Source of the DNA: Bacillota bacterium
Lineage (GTDB): Bacteria > Bacillota > Bacilli > Paenibacillales > NBRC-103111
NCBI GenBank assembly: GCA_023386955.1
Contig: JAEWIS010000024.1
Coordinates: 1 to 64,000 of the forward strand
Direction: 5' to 3'
DNA: 64,000 bases
Position 1 is the first letter of the stretch. The number at the start of each line of letters is the position of its first letter. Below the pieces are notes generated by a model that was given only the letters and a program-made list of their open reading frames with translations, made no database searches and was not told the origin of the DNA. Shown piece by piece: positions 7,882 through 17,554 of the stretch. A program made the position numbers and the translations under genes.

Positions 7882-9588
7882 ATGCAAACGAAAAAGTTGT
7901 TAGCCGCCACGCTGTCCTCTGTGATGGCACTTGGCGTAGCTGCAGGTTGTACCACAACATCTTCAGATGAAGGCACCAGCTCTACAGCACCTTCGGCTTC
8001 CCCTGGAGCCAGCACCGCGGCTTCTACCGCACCCTCTGCTAAAGGCGCCGTAATCAACACTTACATTAACGGCGAAATTCCTACCATGGACCCAGGTCTT
8101 GCCAAGTCCACCTCATCCAGCTGGTCTTTGGACCACGTATTTGAAGGTCTGTTCTTCCAAGACAAAGACGGACTGGTTCCCGGACAAGCAAAAGATGTTA
8201 AGATCAGCGAAGACGGCCTGACTTATACCTTCACCCTGAAGGACAACCTGAAGTGGTCCAACGGTGATCCGTTAACAGCAGCGGATTTCGAATACTCCTG
8301 GAAACGGGTTTTGGACCCAGCCTTCGCTTCTGAATATGCTTACCAAATCGGTGACTACATTAAGGGCGGCACAGAATACAACAGAGCTGACCCCAAGAAG
8401 CTTTCCGCCGAAGAAATGAATAAATTGCGCGATGCTGTAGGCGTTAAGGCAACCGACGACAAGACTCTGGTCGTTAATCTGGTTAACCCGACCGCTTACT
8501 TCAAACAGCTGGTTTCCTTCTATACCTACTATCCGGTCAACAAGAAGGTTGTTGAAGCCAACCCCAAGTGGGCGAACGAAGCTGCAACCCTTGTCGGCAA
8601 CGGTCCTTTCACAGTGAAGGAATGGAGCAAGGACAAGAAGATGGTGGCTGTCAAGAACGAGAACTACTATGACAAGGCCAAGATCACTGCTACCCAAATT
8701 ACCTGGAACAACATCACAGACGACAACACTGCATGGCAAATGTACACCACCGGTGAGCTGAATGTTTATCAATCCGTAACTCCGGCTGCTATTGAAACTG
8801 CGAAGAAGAGCGGCGAGCTGATTGTATCTCCGAAGCTGGCTACTTACTTCTACCGCTTCAATGTAACTAAGCCTCCTTTCAACAATGTGAAGGTTCGTAA
8901 GGCTCTGACTATGGCCATCCAACGTCAGCCGATTATCGACAACATCACCAAGACCGGTCAAACTCCGGCATTCGCTTTCGTATCCCCCGGTATCATCATG
9001 GCCGGCAAGGACTTCCGTACAGGCGACGCCGCTACCCAAACCTACTTCAAGGAAGACGCTGCAGAAGCCAAGAAGCTGTTGGATGAAGGCTTGAAGGAAC
9101 TGGGCTTGACTGCCTTCCCCAAAACAGAGCTGACTTACAACACCAATGAAGGCCACAAGAAAATTGCTGAAGCCATCCAAGAAATGTGGAAGAAGAACTT
9201 GGGTGTGGAAGTTACCCTGGGTAATGTTGAATCCAAGGTATGGACTGACAAACAATCCAAGCTGGATTATCAAGTCATTCGTACCGGCTGGATCGGCGAC
9301 TACCTGGATCCGATGACCTACATCGACATGTTCGTTACAGGCGGCGGCAACAACAACACCGGCTGGAGCAACAAGCAGTATGATGAGCTGGTAGCAGCTG
9401 CCAAGAAGGAACAAAACGAAGCTAAGCGGATTCAACAATTCCGTGACGCAGAGAAGATCCTGATGGATGAAATGCCGATTATGCCGATCTACTTCTACAC
9501 CTCGGCTAACGCCATCAAGAAGGACATCACTGGTGTCTATACTCCTGCTAACCGTGAAATGAGCTTCCGTTATGCTGTTACTAAGTAA
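7882..9588 (+). CDS. oppA: Oligopeptide ABC transporter, substrate-binding lipoprotein
   Basis: Predicted 568-residue peptide-binding lipoprotein of the SBP_bac_5 family. The signal ends at GVAAGC with Cys23, followed by a Ser/Thr/Ala/Pro-rich linker to about residue 52. Family phrases include NTYINGEIPTMDPGLAKST near the N-terminus, DGLTYTFTLKDNLKWSNGDP, and GWIGDYLDPMTYIDMF near the C-terminus. It captures extracellular oligopeptides for OppBCDF; in Bacillus this system also imports signalling peptides that feed sporulation and competence. Codons are more uniform and favour abundant tRNAs compared with neighbours, suggesting high expression. A hairpin separates it from oppB. Confidence 0.92.
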   Translation: MQTKKLLAATLSSVMALGVAAGCTTTSSDEGTSSTAPSASPGASTAASTAPSAKGAVINTYINGEIPTMDPGLAKSTSSSWSLDHVFEGLFFQDKDGLVPGQAKDVKISEDGLTYTFTLKDNLKWSNGDPLTAADFEYSWKRVLDPAFASEYAYQIGDYIKGGTEYNRADPKKLSAEEMNKLRDAVGVKATDDKTLVVNLVNPTAYFKQLVSFYTYYPVNKKVVEANPKWANEAATLVGNGPFTVKEWSKDKKMVAVKNENYYDKAKITATQITWNNITDDNTAWQMYTTGELNVYQSVTPAAIETAKKSGELIVSPKLATYFYRFNVTKPPFNNVKVRKALTMAIQRQPIIDNITKTGQTPAFAFVSPGIIMAGKDFRTGDAATQTYFKEDAAEAKKLLDEGLKELGLTAFPKTELTYNTNEGHKKIAEAIQEMWKKNLGVEVTLGNVESKVWTDKQSKLDYQVIRTGWIGDYLDPMTYIDMFVTGGGNNNTGWSNKQYDELVAAAKKEQNEAKRIQQFRDAEKILMDEMPIMPIYFYTSANAIKKDITGVYTPANREMSFRYAVTK

Positions 9589-9602
9589 ATAAAAAAGATC
9601 GC

Positions 9603-9639
9603 ACATGAGGTATGCCGTACGTGCAGGCATACCTCATGT
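9603..9639 (+). other. Hairpin between oppA and oppB
   Basis: Fourteen bases (ACATGAGGTATGCC) pair perfectly with GGCATACCTCATGT around a 9-base loop. There is no T-run after it. In transporter operons such hairpins protect the upstream message and let the binding protein be made in excess. Confidence 0.6.
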
Positions 9640-9676
9640 TCTGATGATAGAGGCTTGGGAAGGGGTAACTAACTTT

Positions 9677-10597
9677 ATGCGATCATTTCTTATTAAAAGA
9701 GGAGTAAACGCCGTTCTTACGATTTTGGTGATAATTACTCTAACCTTTATACTCATGCATTCCGTACCTGGCGGACCTTTCACCCAAGAGAAACCGGTGC
9801 CTCCTGCTATTCTGGAAAATTTGAATAAATTTTATCATCTGGACGAGCCTGTCTGGAAGCAATATTTCCGATATGTGGGTTCCCTGCTGCAGGGTGATCT
9901 TGGCCCTTCCTACAAATCACAATCCCGGGATGTTAACCAAATGCTGAAGGAAGCTATGCCAGTAACCGTTCAGCTGGGTTTACAAGCCTTGGTTGTTGCC
10001 GTTATCGGCGGTTTGTTCTTAGGGATTACTTCCTCGCTGTACCATAACAGAATTCCTGACCGACTCGCTACCATATTAGCGGTTTTAGGAACATCTGTGC
10101 CCAGCTTTGTAATCGCTACCTTACTTATCCAATTTCTTGCGGTTCAATTTCATTGGTTTCCAGTCGCCACATGGGCGTCCATGAAACATACGGTTCTGCC
10201 AACACTCGCATTATCGGCTTCGCCTCTTGCGCAGATCACCCGGTTAATGCGTTCCAATATGCTTGAGGTGTTGAATCAGGATTATATCAAAACGGCTAAG
10301 GCGAAGGGGTTGCCTTATGTGCGTGTTGTGGTTAACCATGCCATCCGTAATGCGATTCTTCCCGTTATCACCATCCTTGGTCCGATCACGGCTCATCTGG
10401 TTACCGGTTCTTTTGTCATTGAGAAAATTTTCTCTGTACCGGGTTCAGGTAAAATGTTGGTAGACGGCATCAATAATCGGGACTACTCCCTCATTATGGG
10501 TACTACTGTGGTTTATGGCATCGCGCTTGTCGTCATACTCTTTATAGTAGACCTGCTGTATTCCATCATAGATCCGCGCATTAAGCTGAGGGGGTGA
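9677..10597 (+). CDS. oppB: Oligopeptide ABC transporter permease OppB
   Basis: Predicted 306-residue inner membrane permease with six membrane segments, the first at about residues 9-30 (FLIKRGVNAVLTILVIITLTF region). The start MRSFLIKRGVNAV matches OppB/DppB N-termini; an upstream in-frame ATG at 9605 lies inside the oppA-oppB hairpin and is not used. The EAA loop of the family appears as DYIKTAKAKGLPYVRVVVNHAIRN. It pairs with OppC, and its stop overlaps the region just before the oppC start. Confidence 0.9.
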   Translation: MRSFLIKRGVNAVLTILVIITLTFILMHSVPGGPFTQEKPVPPAILENLNKFYHLDEPVWKQYFRYVGSLLQGDLGPSYKSQSRDVNQMLKEAMPVTVQLGLQALVVAVIGGLFLGITSSLYHNRIPDRLATILAVLGTSVPSFVIATLLIQFLAVQFHWFPVATWASMKHTVLPTLALSASPLAQITRLMRSNMLEVLNQDYIKTAKAKGLPYVRVVVNHAIRNAILPVITILGPITAHLVTGSFVIEKIFSVPGSGKMLVDGINNRDYSLIMGTTVVYGIALVVILFIVDLLYSIIDPRIKLRG

Positions 10598-10602
10598 ACC
10601 GG

Positions 10603-11523
10603 ATGTCGATGAATATTAATGAAAATATGTTTTTGCCTGCGCCTAAGGATGATAATGGCGAGCGCATTGTCCGCCCTAGCCTTACGTATTGGCAGGATGC
10701 TTGGCGCCGGTTGAAGAAGAACAAAGTGGCGATGACCGCCTTGTTTGCTTTGATCGCATTAATTTTGCTGGCTATATTCGGGCCGATGATCCGCCCGTTT
10801 TCTTATTCGGAGCAAAGCTTCATGAACGTAAACAAGCTTCCCAATGCCACCCACTGGTTCGGCACGGATGACTTGGGCCGTGACCTCTGGGTCCGTGTTT
10901 GGTTTGGCGCCCGGATTTCATTGACCATTGCCATCGTGGCTGCCAGCTTGGACCTGATGATCGGGGTTATCTACGGAGGCATCGCCGGCTACAAAGGCGG
11001 CGCTACCGATAACTTCATGATGCGTATTGTGGAAATTCTGTATGCTATCCCTTATCTGCTGGTTGTTATCCTGTTGATGGTTGTTATGGAAAAAGGTTTG
11101 CTGACGATTATCGTCGCCATGACCGCCTTCGGCTGGATGGGTATGGCGCGGCTGGTCCGCGGCCAGGTTATGCAGATGAAGGAACAAGAGTTTATTCTGG
11201 CCGCCCGCACATTGGGCGCCAGCAACAACCGCATTCTATTCAAACATCTGGTGCCCAACACCTTGGGCGTTATTATCGTTAACATTACCTTCTCCATCCC
11301 CGGCGCCATCTTTACCGAGGCAACCTTGAGCTTCCTGGGTCTGGGTATTCCCGCTCCCCAAGCGAGCCTTGGTACGCTGACAAGCGACGCCATCAGCAGC
11401 ATTATCCAAGGGCATCCGTACCAGCTGTTTTTCCCTGCTGCTGTAATTTCTCTTATCATGTTGGCCTTTAACCTGCTGGGTGACGGTCTGCGTGATGCTC
11501 TTGACCCACGGATGCGCAAATAA
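10603..11523 (+). CDS. oppC: Oligopeptide ABC transporter permease OppC
   Basis: Predicted 306-residue permease. It carries the OppC N-terminal domain (SLTYWQDAWRRLKKNKVAMTA) and the typical HWFGTDDLGRDLWVRVWFGARISL phrase in shortened form around residue 80, and the EAA loop EFILAARTLGASNNRILFKHL. ATG at 10603 is preferred because the GAGGGGG site lies 8 bases upstream; a GTG at 10594 overlaps the oppB stop. It forms the membrane channel with OppB. Confidence 0.9.
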   Translation: MSMNINENMFLPAPKDDNGERIVRPSLTYWQDAWRRLKKNKVAMTALFALIALILLAIFGPMIRPFSYSEQSFMNVNKLPNATHWFGTDDLGRDLWVRVWFGARISLTIAIVAASLDLMIGVIYGGIAGYKGGATDNFMMRIVEILYAIPYLLVVILLMVVMEKGLLTIIVAMTAFGWMGMARLVRGQVMQMKEQEFILAARTLGASNNRILFKHLVPNTLGVIIVNITFSIPGAIFTEATLSFLGLGIPAPQASLGTLTSDAISSIIQGHPYQLFFPAAVISLIMLAFNLLGDGLRDALDPRMRK

Positions 11524-11547
11524 GCGGACTTACAGGAGGTGGACCCC

Positions 11548-12579
11548 ATGAACAAAGCAAGCAATGACCTTATACTCGATGTTAAGGATCTCGAAGTCTC
11601 CTTCAGCACGTATGCCGGCGAGGTTCAGGCCGTACGGGGAGTATCTTTCGATTTGCATAAAGGCGAAGCACTCGCCATTGTAGGCGAATCCGGCTGCGGC
11701 AAGTCCGTAACCGCACAGACCATCATGCGTCTGATTCCCATGCCTCCCGGAAACATTAAGAAGGGGCAAATTTTGTTTGATGGCGACAAGGACTTGGCCA
11801 AGCTGTCCGACAAGGACATGGAGCATATCCGCGGTTACGAAATGGGTATGATCTTCCAGGATCCCATGACGTCCCTGAATCCTACCATGACTGTCGGCAA
11901 GCAAATTGCCGAAAGTCTGGTCAAGCACCAAAAGCTGTCCCAAAAGGCTGCTATCGAGCAAGCAGTTGAGATGCTGAAGCTTGTTGGCATTCCCAGCCCG
12001 GAATCCCGGGTCAAGCAGTATCCCCATGAGCTGTCAGGCGGTATGCGCCAGCGGGTTATGATCGCACTTGCTCTGGCCTGCCGTCCCAAGCTTCTGATTG
12101 CGGACGAACCTACCACCGCATTGGACGTAACTATTCAAGCGCAAATTATCGACTTGATGCAGGATCTGCAGAAGAAGCTGGGGATGTCCATTATTATCAT
12201 TACCCATGACCTTGGTGTGGTAGCGAATATCGCCCAACGTGTTGTGGTTATGTATGCCGGCAAGGTAGTGGAAGTCGGGAAGGTAGATGATGTATTCTAC
12301 AACTCCAAGCACCCGTATACATGGGGCTTGCTTGCATCCATGCCCCGCCTTGATCAGTCTGCCGATGAGCCGCTGATGCCCATTGAAGGCACACCTCCGG
12401 ATTTGTTTGCCCCGCCAGTTGGCTGTGCTTTTGCTGCCCGCTGCGCTTATGCCATGGATATTTGCAAGAAGATAGACCCGGAGCTTACCGAAATCGGCAA
12501 AGGTCATGCGGCTGCTTGCTGGCTAACCCATCCGATGGCGCCTGAAGTATCCAGGCCTGTTGCGAAGGAGGTACGCTAG
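11548..12579 (+). CDS. oppD: Oligopeptide ABC transporter ATPase OppD
   Basis: Predicted 343-residue nucleotide-binding subunit. Walker A is [12 protein letters not shown], the signature is [12 protein letters not shown], Walker B is [12 protein letters not shown], and the switch His is in [10 protein letters not shown]. The C-terminal oligopeptide-transporter extension contains a Cys cluster ([17 protein letters not shown]) typical of OppD/DppD. ATG at 11548 follows AGGAGG by 8 bases. It hydrolyses ATP with OppF to drive peptide import. Confidence 0.92.
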   Translation: MNKASNDLILDVKDLEVSFSTYAGEVQAVRGVSFDLHKGEALAIVGESGCGKSVTAQTIMRLIPMPPGNIKKGQILFDGDKDLAKLSDKDMEHIRGYEMGMIFQDPMTSLNPTMTVGKQIAESLVKHQKLSQKAAIEQAVEMLKLVGIPSPESRVKQYPHELSGGMRQRVMIALALACRPKLLIADEPTTALDVTIQAQIIDLMQDLQKKLGMSIIIITHDLGVVANIAQRVVVMYAGKVVEVGKVDDVFYNSKHPYTWGLLASMPRLDQSADEPLMPIEGTPPDLFAPPVGCAFAARCAYAMDICKKIDPELTEIGKGHAAACWLTHPMAPEVSRPVAKEVR

Positions 12580-12580
12580 G

Positions 12581-13534
12581 ATGAAAGAGGAAACTTTACT
12601 TGAGGTCAAAAATCTCAAGAAGCATTTTAATGTCAGAAACGGCGTGCTTAAAGCGGTAGACGGCATTAACTTCGCCATTAAACGCGGAGAAACCTTCGGT
12701 CTTGTAGGCGAATCCGGCTGCGGCAAATCCACTGCAGGCCGGACCATTGTGAAGCTGTATGATGCCACAGAAGGTGAAGTGCTGTTTAACGGTGAGAACA
12801 TCTACAAGTACAAGGGCCAGAAGCTGAAGAAGTTCAATCAACAAATGCAAATGGTGTTTCAGGATCCTTACGCTTCATTGAATCCCAGAATGACCATTGA
12901 GAATATTATCGGCGAAGGCATTGATATCCACGGCTTGGCTTCCGGCAAGGAACGCAAGGAGCAGATCTATCAGCTGCTCCAAGACGTGGGTCTGAATTCA
13001 GAACATGCCGGACGTTTCCCCCACGAATTCTCCGGCGGTCAACGGCAGCGGATCGGTATTGCCCGGGCGCTGGCCATCCAGCCGCAGTTTATCGTGGCGG
13101 ATGAGCCCATCTCCGCTCTGGACGTTTCCGTACAGGCCCAGGTGGTTAATCTGTTCAAGAAGCTCCAGCGGGAGCGGGATTTGACTTATCTGTTCATTGC
13201 CCATGACTTGGCGATGGTAAAGCATATCTCGGACCGGATTGGCGTTATGTATCTCGGCAAAATGATGGAGATTACGACTTCTGAGAAGCTGTACTCCCAC
13301 CCGCTTCACCCGTATACCGTTTCCCTTCTGTCGGCAATTCCGATTCCCGATCCTGAAGTGGAAAAGAAACGGGAGCGCATTATCCTCCAGGGCGAAGTAC
13401 CGAGCCCCATGAATCCGCCCAGCGGCTGTCCCTTCCGGACCCGTTGTCCGAAGGCCATGGCCAAGTGTGCGGAATCCATGCCGGAGATGAAGGAAGTAGA
13501 GCCCGGCCACTTTACAGCCTGCCATTTGTACTAA
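12581..13534 (+). CDS. oppF: Oligopeptide ABC transporter ATPase OppF
   Basis: Predicted 317-residue partner ATPase of OppD. Walker [15 protein letters not shown], signature FSGGQRQRIGIARAL, Walker B FIVADEPISALDVS and switch IAHDLAMV are all present, and the C-terminal extension has the cysteine cluster SGCPFRTRCPKAMAKC. The start at 12581, one base after the oppD stop codon, follows AAGGAGG by 9 bases. It is the last gene of the operon, before a terminator. Confidence 0.92.
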   Translation: MKEETLLEVKNLKKHFNVRNGVLKAVDGINFAIKRGETFGLVGESGCGKSTAGRTIVKLYDATEGEVLFNGENIYKYKGQKLKKFNQQMQMVFQDPYASLNPRMTIENIIGEGIDIHGLASGKERKEQIYQLLQDVGLNSEHAGRFPHEFSGGQRQRIGIARALAIQPQFIVADEPISALDVSVQAQVVNLFKKLQRERDLTYLFIAHDLAMVKHISDRIGVMYLGKMMEITTSEKLYSHPLHPYTVSLLSAIPIPDPEVEKKRERIILQGEVPSPMNPPSGCPFRTRCPKAMAKCAESMPEMKEVEPGHFTACHLY

Positions 13535-13542
13535 TTCTAAAG

Positions 13543-13590
13543 CAAAAACCGCCTGCCGGCATTCCCCAAGGGAGCCGCGGCGGTTTTTTA
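13543..13590 (+). terminator. Terminator of the opp operon
   Basis: AAAAACCGCC pairs with GGCGGTTTTTT. It faces the convergent membrane-protein gene and may serve both. Confidence 0.75.
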
Positions 13591-13607
13591 TTACAGGTGG
13601 GGATAAG

Positions 13608-14258
13608 CTACACGGCCGGATTGGGCTCGTCCTTAACGAGTGCCATTACGCTTCTATAAAACAGCAGCCAGCACACCGCGATAACCGCGCCCCAAACCCA
13701 GTTATACATCCGGATATAAAAAAGGTAATTGTCATACCCAATGGTAAGTTTGCCCAATTGTTCATTATAAAAATGGGTAAGGACCGACCATTTGATAAAG
13801 GCGAAGCCCAGGCTTTTTACGCCCATCAGAACAGTAATCAGCTGCAGCAGCCTCCAGGGTTTGGGCGAAACGTACAGCTCACGGGTTTCCTGGCGGTTAT
13901 AACCTTGGAGCTCAGCCACATCCAAGGCAAAGTACATGCTCACCGGGCGGCTTAGAAGCAGGGTGAGGCCGTAGAACAGGATCATGACTACACTTTGCCA
14001 TAAGCCGTACAGGAACATATTGCGTACAGAGCCGGCCAACAGGTCCAAGGCGGAATCGATCAGCATGGTCGTCAGCAGGAAAATGCCTGTAAAGTTGGCT
14101 TTTTTGCGGATAGCCAGTGTCAGCACGGTGTAGATAATACCCGGAATGCCTGTAAGTAAAATCAAATAATAGTCAGGCAGGTGGCCTTCTCCCAACCGCC
14201 AAACGGCTATCGGGAGCACAAGATAAATGACGACGTCCCAAAGCATACTTGATTTCAT
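13608..14258 (-). CDS. VC0807-family integral membrane protein
   Basis: Predicted 216-residue membrane protein with about six hydrophobic segments. The N-terminal pattern MLWDVVIYLVLPIAVW, then LPDYYLILLTGIPGIIYTVL, a DSALDLLAGS segment and a QGYNRQETRELY stretch resemble the poorly characterised VC0807 family; no transport or catalytic motif is visible. AAGGGG lies 5 bases before the ATG. It is transcribed divergently from bshC across a 170-base gap. Confidence 0.55.
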   Translation of the reverse strand: MKSSMLWDVVIYLVLPIAVWRLGEGHLPDYYLILLTGIPGIIYTVLTLAIRKKANFTGIFLLTTMLIDSALDLLAGSVRNMFLYGLWQSVVMILFYGLTLLLSRPVSMYFALDVAELQGYNRQETRELYVSPKPWRLLQLITVLMGVKSLGFAFIKWSVLTHFYNEQLGKLTIGYDNYLFYIRMYNWVWGAVIAVCWLLFYRSVMALVKDEPNPAV

Positions 14259-14367
14259 TGGATCCCCTTCGTCAGCAGAACAAGCTGCTGGGATAGAATG
14301 GGATTATCGTAGCGTCTTCATACTTGGTTGTCAATGAAAAACTTGATAGGCATAAGCAGTTTGGTAT

Positions 14368-14396
14368 TTGTGCAAAGCTTGGCTTTGCGTTAAGAT
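14368..14396 (+). promoter_or_regulatory. bshC promoter with a palindrome filling the spacer
   Basis: TTGTGC and TAAGAT are 17 bases apart. Between them GCAAAGC-TTG-GCTTTGC (14372-14388) is a perfect inverted repeat that overlaps the end of the -35 and reaches almost to the -10, the classic place for a repressor. Confidence 0.5.
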
Positions 14397-14428
14397 AAAA
14401 GCTGGACATGAGAGGAGGCCGGAGCATC

Positions 14429-16060
14429 TTGCAACTGGTAGAAGCGGTACGGAGCAAAAGCCAGCCGCTGGCGGAGGATTATTGCCGGCATTACGATAAG
14501 GTGGCAGAGCGTTTCGATTATCATCCTTGGCAGGCCGGCGAATGGGAGCGACGGGCAGACTGGTTAGCCTCCACTCATTCGGAGCGGGCGCCGCGGGATA
14601 GCATGATCGAGGTGCTGACAGCATACAATCTCAAGCAAGGAAACGACCATGAGGCCGTCCGTCAATCCCTTGCTCTGTTGGCGCAGGAGGATACACTGGT
14701 AATAACAGGCGGCCAACAGGCAGGTTTATTTACAGGACCGCTGCTGGTGATTTATAAAGCAATTTCTATTATCCGGTTGGCCCGTGAGGCTTCGGCCACG
14801 CTGGGCAAGCCGGTGGTTCCGGTTTTCTGGATTGCCGGGGAGGACCATGACTTTGATGAGGTGAATCATTGGTTTGCCTTAACCCCGCAGCTTGCTGTGG
14901 AACGGTACCGTCTGGAGCATCCCACAGGCAAACGCGAGGCTGTAAGCCGGCTGGATTTCGACTCCTGGGCTGATGCTCTGGCAAAGATGGAGGAATGGCT
15001 CCAGGACAGCGACTTCAAGCCTGATCTGATGGCGCGTCTGCGGGAATTTGCGGATGTGTCCCGGACGTTGACGGATTATTTTGCCCGGATTATGGGATGG
15101 CTGTTCGGAGCCCACGGCTTGGTCCTGCTGGATTCCGAGGATCCGGCCCTGCGCCGGCTGGAGAGCCCCATGTTCCGGCGTCTGTTGGCAGATTGCGATG
15201 AGCTGAACCGTTGTGTGCTGGATGGCAGCGCGGCTGTGGCAGCGCTGGGTTATACCCCGCAAGCGGACCAGACTCCGGGGCAGGCCAATCTGTTCTTCTA
15301 TGATGACAATGGCGAGCGGACCCTGCTGTACCGGGATGGAGACGGGTTTACCAACCGGAAACGGACCTTCCGCGTGGAGAAGGCAGAGCTGGAGCGTCTT
15401 GTGGATGAGGAGCCCTGGCGGTTCAGCAATAATGTCATGACCCGGCCGATGATGCAGGATTATGTGCTTCCGGTGCTGGCTGTGGTACTGGGACCGGGGG
15501 AAATCGCCTATTGGTCCTTAACCCGGGAGGCCTTCCACCGGATGGGGTTGCGGCTGCCAATCATCAAACCCCGCCTGGAGTTTACCTTAATTGAAGGAAC
15601 GGTACATAAGAATATGGAAAAATTCGGCCTCACGTATGATGCCGTAATGGACCAGTTCGATGACTTCCGCCAGGAGTGGCTGATGGACCAGGGGCAATAC
15701 GAGGTGGAGGAGCTGTTTTCGGAAACCCGCAGGAGATTTCTGGAGCTGTACCGGCCTGTTATGGAAACCGTAGCGAGCCTCAATCCCGGCCTGGCGAAGC
15801 TGGGGGACACCAACAAGCAAAAGATTGTGGAGCAGATCGAATATCTCCGCAACCGGGCTGCGGATTCCCTGCAGAGCAAATTTTCCAGCGGGCTGCGCCA
15901 ATTGGACCGCATCCGGCTCAGCTTGAGCCCATTGTCCAAGCCGCAGGAAAGAGTGTATAATGTGTTTGCTTATTTGAACCGTTATGGAAGCGGCTGGATT
16001 GATGAGCTCATTGTCACATCTTATGACAATGACGGTAAACACCGGCTGATGTTTTTTTAA
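14429..16060 (+). CDS. bshC: Bacillithiol biosynthesis cysteine-adding enzyme
   Basis: Predicted 543-residue BshC (YllA), which adds cysteine to GlcN-malate in the last step of bacillithiol synthesis. Typical phrases are [19 protein letters not shown] near residue 100, [17 protein letters not shown], and the C-terminal coiled coil [20 protein letters not shown] choose the TTG at 14429 because AGAGGAGG lies 10 bases upstream and the resulting N-terminus (MQLVEAV) matches the family; the ATG at 14408 would put the ribosome site inside the gene. The position before mraZ corresponds to B. subtilis yllA, but two extra genes intervene here. Confidence 0.9.
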   Translation: MQLVEAVRSKSQPLAEDYCRHYDKVAERFDYHPWQAGEWERRADWLASTHSERAPRDSMIEVLTAYNLKQGNDHEAVRQSLALLAQEDTLVITGGQQAGLFTGPLLVIYKAISIIRLAREASATLGKPVVPVFWIAGEDHDFDEVNHWFALTPQLAVERYRLEHPTGKREAVSRLDFDSWADALAKMEEWLQDSDFKPDLMARLREFADVSRTLTDYFARIMGWLFGAHGLVLLDSEDPALRRLESPMFRRLLADCDELNRCVLDGSAAVAALGYTPQADQTPGQANLFFYDDNGERTLLYRDGDGFTNRKRTFRVEKAELERLVDEEPWRFSNNVMTRPMMQDYVLPVLAVVLGPGEIAYWSLTREAFHRMGLRLPIIKPRLEFTLIEGTVHKNMEKFGLTYDAVMDQFDDFRQEWLMDQGQYEVEELFSETRRRFLELYRPVMETVASLNPGLAKLGDTNKQKIVEQIEYLRNRAADSLQSKFSSGLRQLDRIRLSLSPLSKPQERVYNVFAYLNRYGSGWIDELIVTSYDNDGKHRLMFF

Positions 16061-16097
16061 TAGAAACGATAACCCAATCCTTAAAGGAGGCATTCCA

Positions 16098-17360
16098 ATG
16101 ACATTGCAAAACCAAAGCATTATTGCCGACCCGGCGCTGGCTCCGGAAGGGCATCTGAAAATTGACTGGGTGGACGCCCACATGCCGGTCCTAAACAAAA
16201 TCAAGGAGCAGTTCCAACAGGAGCAGCCCTTTAAAGGTTTGAAGGTGGCCATTTCCCTTCATCTCGAGGCCAAAACCGCGTATCTGGCCAAGGTGGTTCA
16301 GGCCGGTGGAGCAGATGTGACCATCACCGGCAGCAATCCGCTGTCCACACAGGATGATGTATGCGCAGCGCTGGTTGAGGATGGCATCCGGGTGTATGCC
16401 AAATACAATCCCTCTCCGGAGGAGTATAAGGCCCTCTTGATCAAAACCTTGGAGGAAAAACCCGACCTGATCATTGACGACGGCGGAGATTTGGTGACCA
16501 TTCTTCACAGTGAACGCCAGGATCTGCTGGCTCAGGTCCGGGGCGGTGCAGAGGAGACTACAACCGGCATTCTCCGGCTGAAGTCTCTGGAGAACGAGGG
16601 CAAGCTGAAGTTCCCGATGGTGGCTGTAAATGATGCCTTCTGCAAATATTTGTTCGACAATCGTTACGGAACCGGCCAATCCGTATGGGATGGCATTAAC
16701 CGCACCACCAATCTGGTGGTGGCGGGCAAAACCGTTGTTGTCGTCGGCTACGGCTGGTGCGGCAAGGGTGTCGCAATGCGGGCCAAGGGGCTGGGCGCCA
16801 AGGTCATTGTTACCGAAGTGGATGCCATCAAGGCCATTGAGGCGTATATGGACGGCTTCCATGTGATGCCTATGCTGGAAGCCGCCAAGGAAGGCGATTT
16901 CTTCGTCACGGTAACCGGCAACCGGGATGTGATCCGGGGCGAGCACTATGCGGTGATGAAGGACGGCGCGATTCTCTCCAATGCCGGACACTTCGATGTG
17001 GAAGTGAACAAGCCGGAGCTGGACGCCTTGTCCGTCTCCAAACGGACAGTCCGCAGGAATATTGAGGAATACAAGCTGAAGGACGGACGCAGCATCTATC
17101 TGCTGGCCGAAGGCCGTCTGGTGAATCTGGCGGCAGGCGACGGGCATCCGGCAGAGATTATGGATATGACCTTTGCCCTGCAGGCGCTGGCTCTGAAATA
17201 TGTTAACGACCAGTACCAAGCCATCGGCAATAAGGTGGTCAATGTGCCTTATGAGCTGGATGAGCAGGTAGCCCGCTTCAAGCTGGCTTCCATGGGTCTG
17301 GCCATCGATGCCCTGACCGAGGAGCAAACCGCTTATCTGGCCGGTTGGGCAGAGCATTAA
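16098..17360 (+). CDS. ahcY: Adenosylhomocysteinase
   Basis: Predicted 420-residue S-adenosylhomocysteine hydrolase, which splits SAH to adenosine and homocysteine with bound NAD. Visible signatures: [33 protein letters not shown], the catalytic Lys in [18 protein letters not shown], the NAD-binding loop [17 protein letters not shown] near residue 220, SNAGHFDVE and [17 protein letters not shown]. The [10 protein letters not shown] variant is the Thermotoga/archaeal-like bacterial form. AAAGGAGG precedes the ATG. Many Firmicutes use Pfs and LuxS instead, so presence here is notable. It follows bshC by 37 bases and may be cotranscribed. Confidence 0.92.
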   Translation: MTLQNQSIIADPALAPEGHLKIDWVDAHMPVLNKIKEQFQQEQPFKGLKVAISLHLEAKTAYLAKVVQAGGADVTITGSNPLSTQDDVCAALVEDGIRVYAKYNPSPEEYKALLIKTLEEKPDLIIDDGGDLVTILHSERQDLLAQVRGGAEETTTGILRLKSLENEGKLKFPMVAVNDAFCKYLFDNRYGTGQSVWDGINRTTNLVVAGKTVVVVGYGWCGKGVAMRAKGLGAKVIVTEVDAIKAIEAYMDGFHVMPMLEAAKEGDFFVTVTGNRDVIRGEHYAVMKDGAILSNAGHFDVEVNKPELDALSVSKRTVRRNIEEYKLKDGRSIYLLAEGRLVNLAAGDGHPAEIMDMTFALQALALKYVNDQYQAIGNKVVNVPYELDEQVARFKLASMGLAIDALTEEQTAYLAGWAEH

Positions 17361-17383
17361 GCATCCCTGAAAAGCGAATGAAT

Positions 17384-17428
17384 GAGGCAGCCCTTCCGTA
17401 TCCATTAGGAGGGCTGCCTCTTTTTTTT
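17384..17428 (+). terminator. Terminator after ahcY
   Basis: GAGGCAGCCCT pairs with AGGGCTGCCTC (11 bp), followed by eight T. Confidence 0.85.
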
Positions 17429-17554
17429 GAATTGGGCCACAGTAAAATGGAGGGCCAATTGCAACATTTTCCCTGCGTATGCCGTTTGATGGATAACGGA
17501 GCCTGCGGTTCCGGATGGATCCATGTAAATGACAAAACACAGGGGGAACCAGGC

